Shown: positions 63,673 through 64,000 of the stretch, in pieces
How positions within the stretch are numbered: the first letter of the stretch is position 1
How the letters are laid out: every line of letters starts with the position of its first letter
From: Rhizobium terrae
GTDB lineage: Bacteria; Pseudomonadota; Alphaproteobacteria; Rhizobiales; Rhizobiaceae
Reading direction: 5' to 3'
Assembly (NCBI RefSeq): GCF_003425685.1
Contig: NZ_QJKM01000003.1
Span: 248,001-312,000 of the forward strand
Length of the DNA: 64,000 nt
Position numbers and translations under genes: made by a program
The notes under the pieces: generated by a model
What the model was told of the DNA's origin: nothing
Databases searched by the model: none
What the model saw: only the letters and a program-made list of their open reading frames with translations

Positions 63673-63777
63673 AGCGCCGCTTCTTTCTTTTTTGCCGGCA
63701 AGCACCGGATTCCGATCAAAATGTAAGAGACAACCGGGAAACGCCCTCGTGCTTCCCTTCCCCCGGATGTCTGGTTA

Positions 63778-64000
63778 TCAAATCGGCGTCTTTTCCGCAA
63801 CGTCGAAAAAGGCGTCACGAACGCTTGTCGAAACGGTACCTGGATGCCCGTTGGCGATCGTCTTTCCGTCGATTTCAACGATCGGCACGCAGATGCCGGT
63901 GGCGGAAGTGAAAAACACCTCGCGGGCGGCCAGCATTTCCTCGGTCCTAAACTCTCGCTCGACGACCTTCAGGCCGAGGTTCGCGGCAACATCGATCGCG
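63778..64000 (-). CDS. D-amino-acid aminotransferase, C-terminal part (runs off right edge)
   Basis: The frame has no start in the window and ends at 63778. The visible 73 residues read AIDVAANLGLKVVEREFRTE, then EVFFTSATGICVPIVEIDGK and NGHPGTVSTSVRDAF. The TSATGI.VPIVEIDG motif is the PLP-phosphate-binding loop region of fold-type IV aminotransferases (D-alanine or branched-chain). The nearest match by context and sequence is Dat; a branched-chain aminotransferase is the alternative. Confidence 0.8.
   Translation of the reverse strand, partial: AIDVAANLGLKVVEREFRTEEMLAAREVFFTSATGICVPIVEIDGKTIANGHPGTVSTSVRDAFFDVAEKTPI

Overview
This 64 kb window is a GC-rich chromosomal segment of an alphaproteobacterium, most likely a member of the Rhizobiaceae (Rhizobium/Sinorhizobium/Shinella-like). 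Three observations support that: the hfq-hflX order beside a D-amino-acid aminotransferase gene; the UvrB with long N- and C-terminal extensions; and many short palindromic intergenic elements of rhizobial type. The genus cannot be fixed from the sequence alone. No rRNA, tRNA, CRISPR array, transposase, integrase or phage structural cluster was seen.

Layout. 1-1964: a small accessory cluster on the minus strand. It holds a partial TPR protein, a short helical protein with a glycine-rich beta-type tail, and a decayed relative of that short protein. 2089-8247: a methyl-accepting chemotaxis protein, an EamA and an MFS transporter, then mobA-mobB for molybdenum cofactor nucleotidylation. 8422-17270: a Gln/Pro-rich OmpA-domain protein, a polar amino-acid ABC uptake system without its own ATPase, and small housekeeping genes (Usg, DUF2270, TPR-methyltransferase, DinB, membrane protein, GNAT). 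17292-23914: a KefB-type antiporter divergent from a small XRE regulator, a beta-hydroxyacid dehydrogenase, an AlkD-like repair protein, a zeta-toxin-like pair, an Lrp regulator, a UDG-family protein and a secreted nuclease. 24035-29095: a membrane histidine kinase, dgkA, and the cobT/cobS pair for the cobalamin lower ligand, with DUF1289 and an aspartic protease. 29105-35664: a propeller protein, an AraC/MFS divergent pair, an ABC-2 exporter and TauE. 36177-44936: extensin-like lipoprotein, Cache-type MCP, thioesterase, the DUF1501/DUF1800 pair, and a lipoprotein. 45007-51616: a two-domain peptidoglycan hydrolase, a GGDEF-EAL protein and uvrB. 51684-54773: an accessory, repeat-rich and partly AT-rich zone. 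54774-64000: fpr, the assimilatory sulfite reductase operon (cysG, DUF2849, cysI, DUF934), a deaminase, mazG, hflX, hfq and a partial aminotransferase gene.

The most unusual parts are the two edges of the core. At the left end, the short helical protein and the TPR protein both carry a Gly-x-Ile-x-Ile segment, at the C-terminus of one and the N-terminus of the other. This arrangement recalls bacterial amyloid-signalling effector/receptor pairs, and is a hypothesis. Downstream of uvrB, a three-helix membrane protein resembling the 2TM effectors of nucleotide-signalling conflict systems lies between two copies of the uvrB 3' tail. It is followed by an AT-rich block with what looks like the N-terminal remnant of a defence-type reverse transcriptase. 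The uvrB coding sequence itself contains two intergenic-type palindromic repeats in frame. Together these suggest the uvrB 3' flank is a turnover site for conflict genes.
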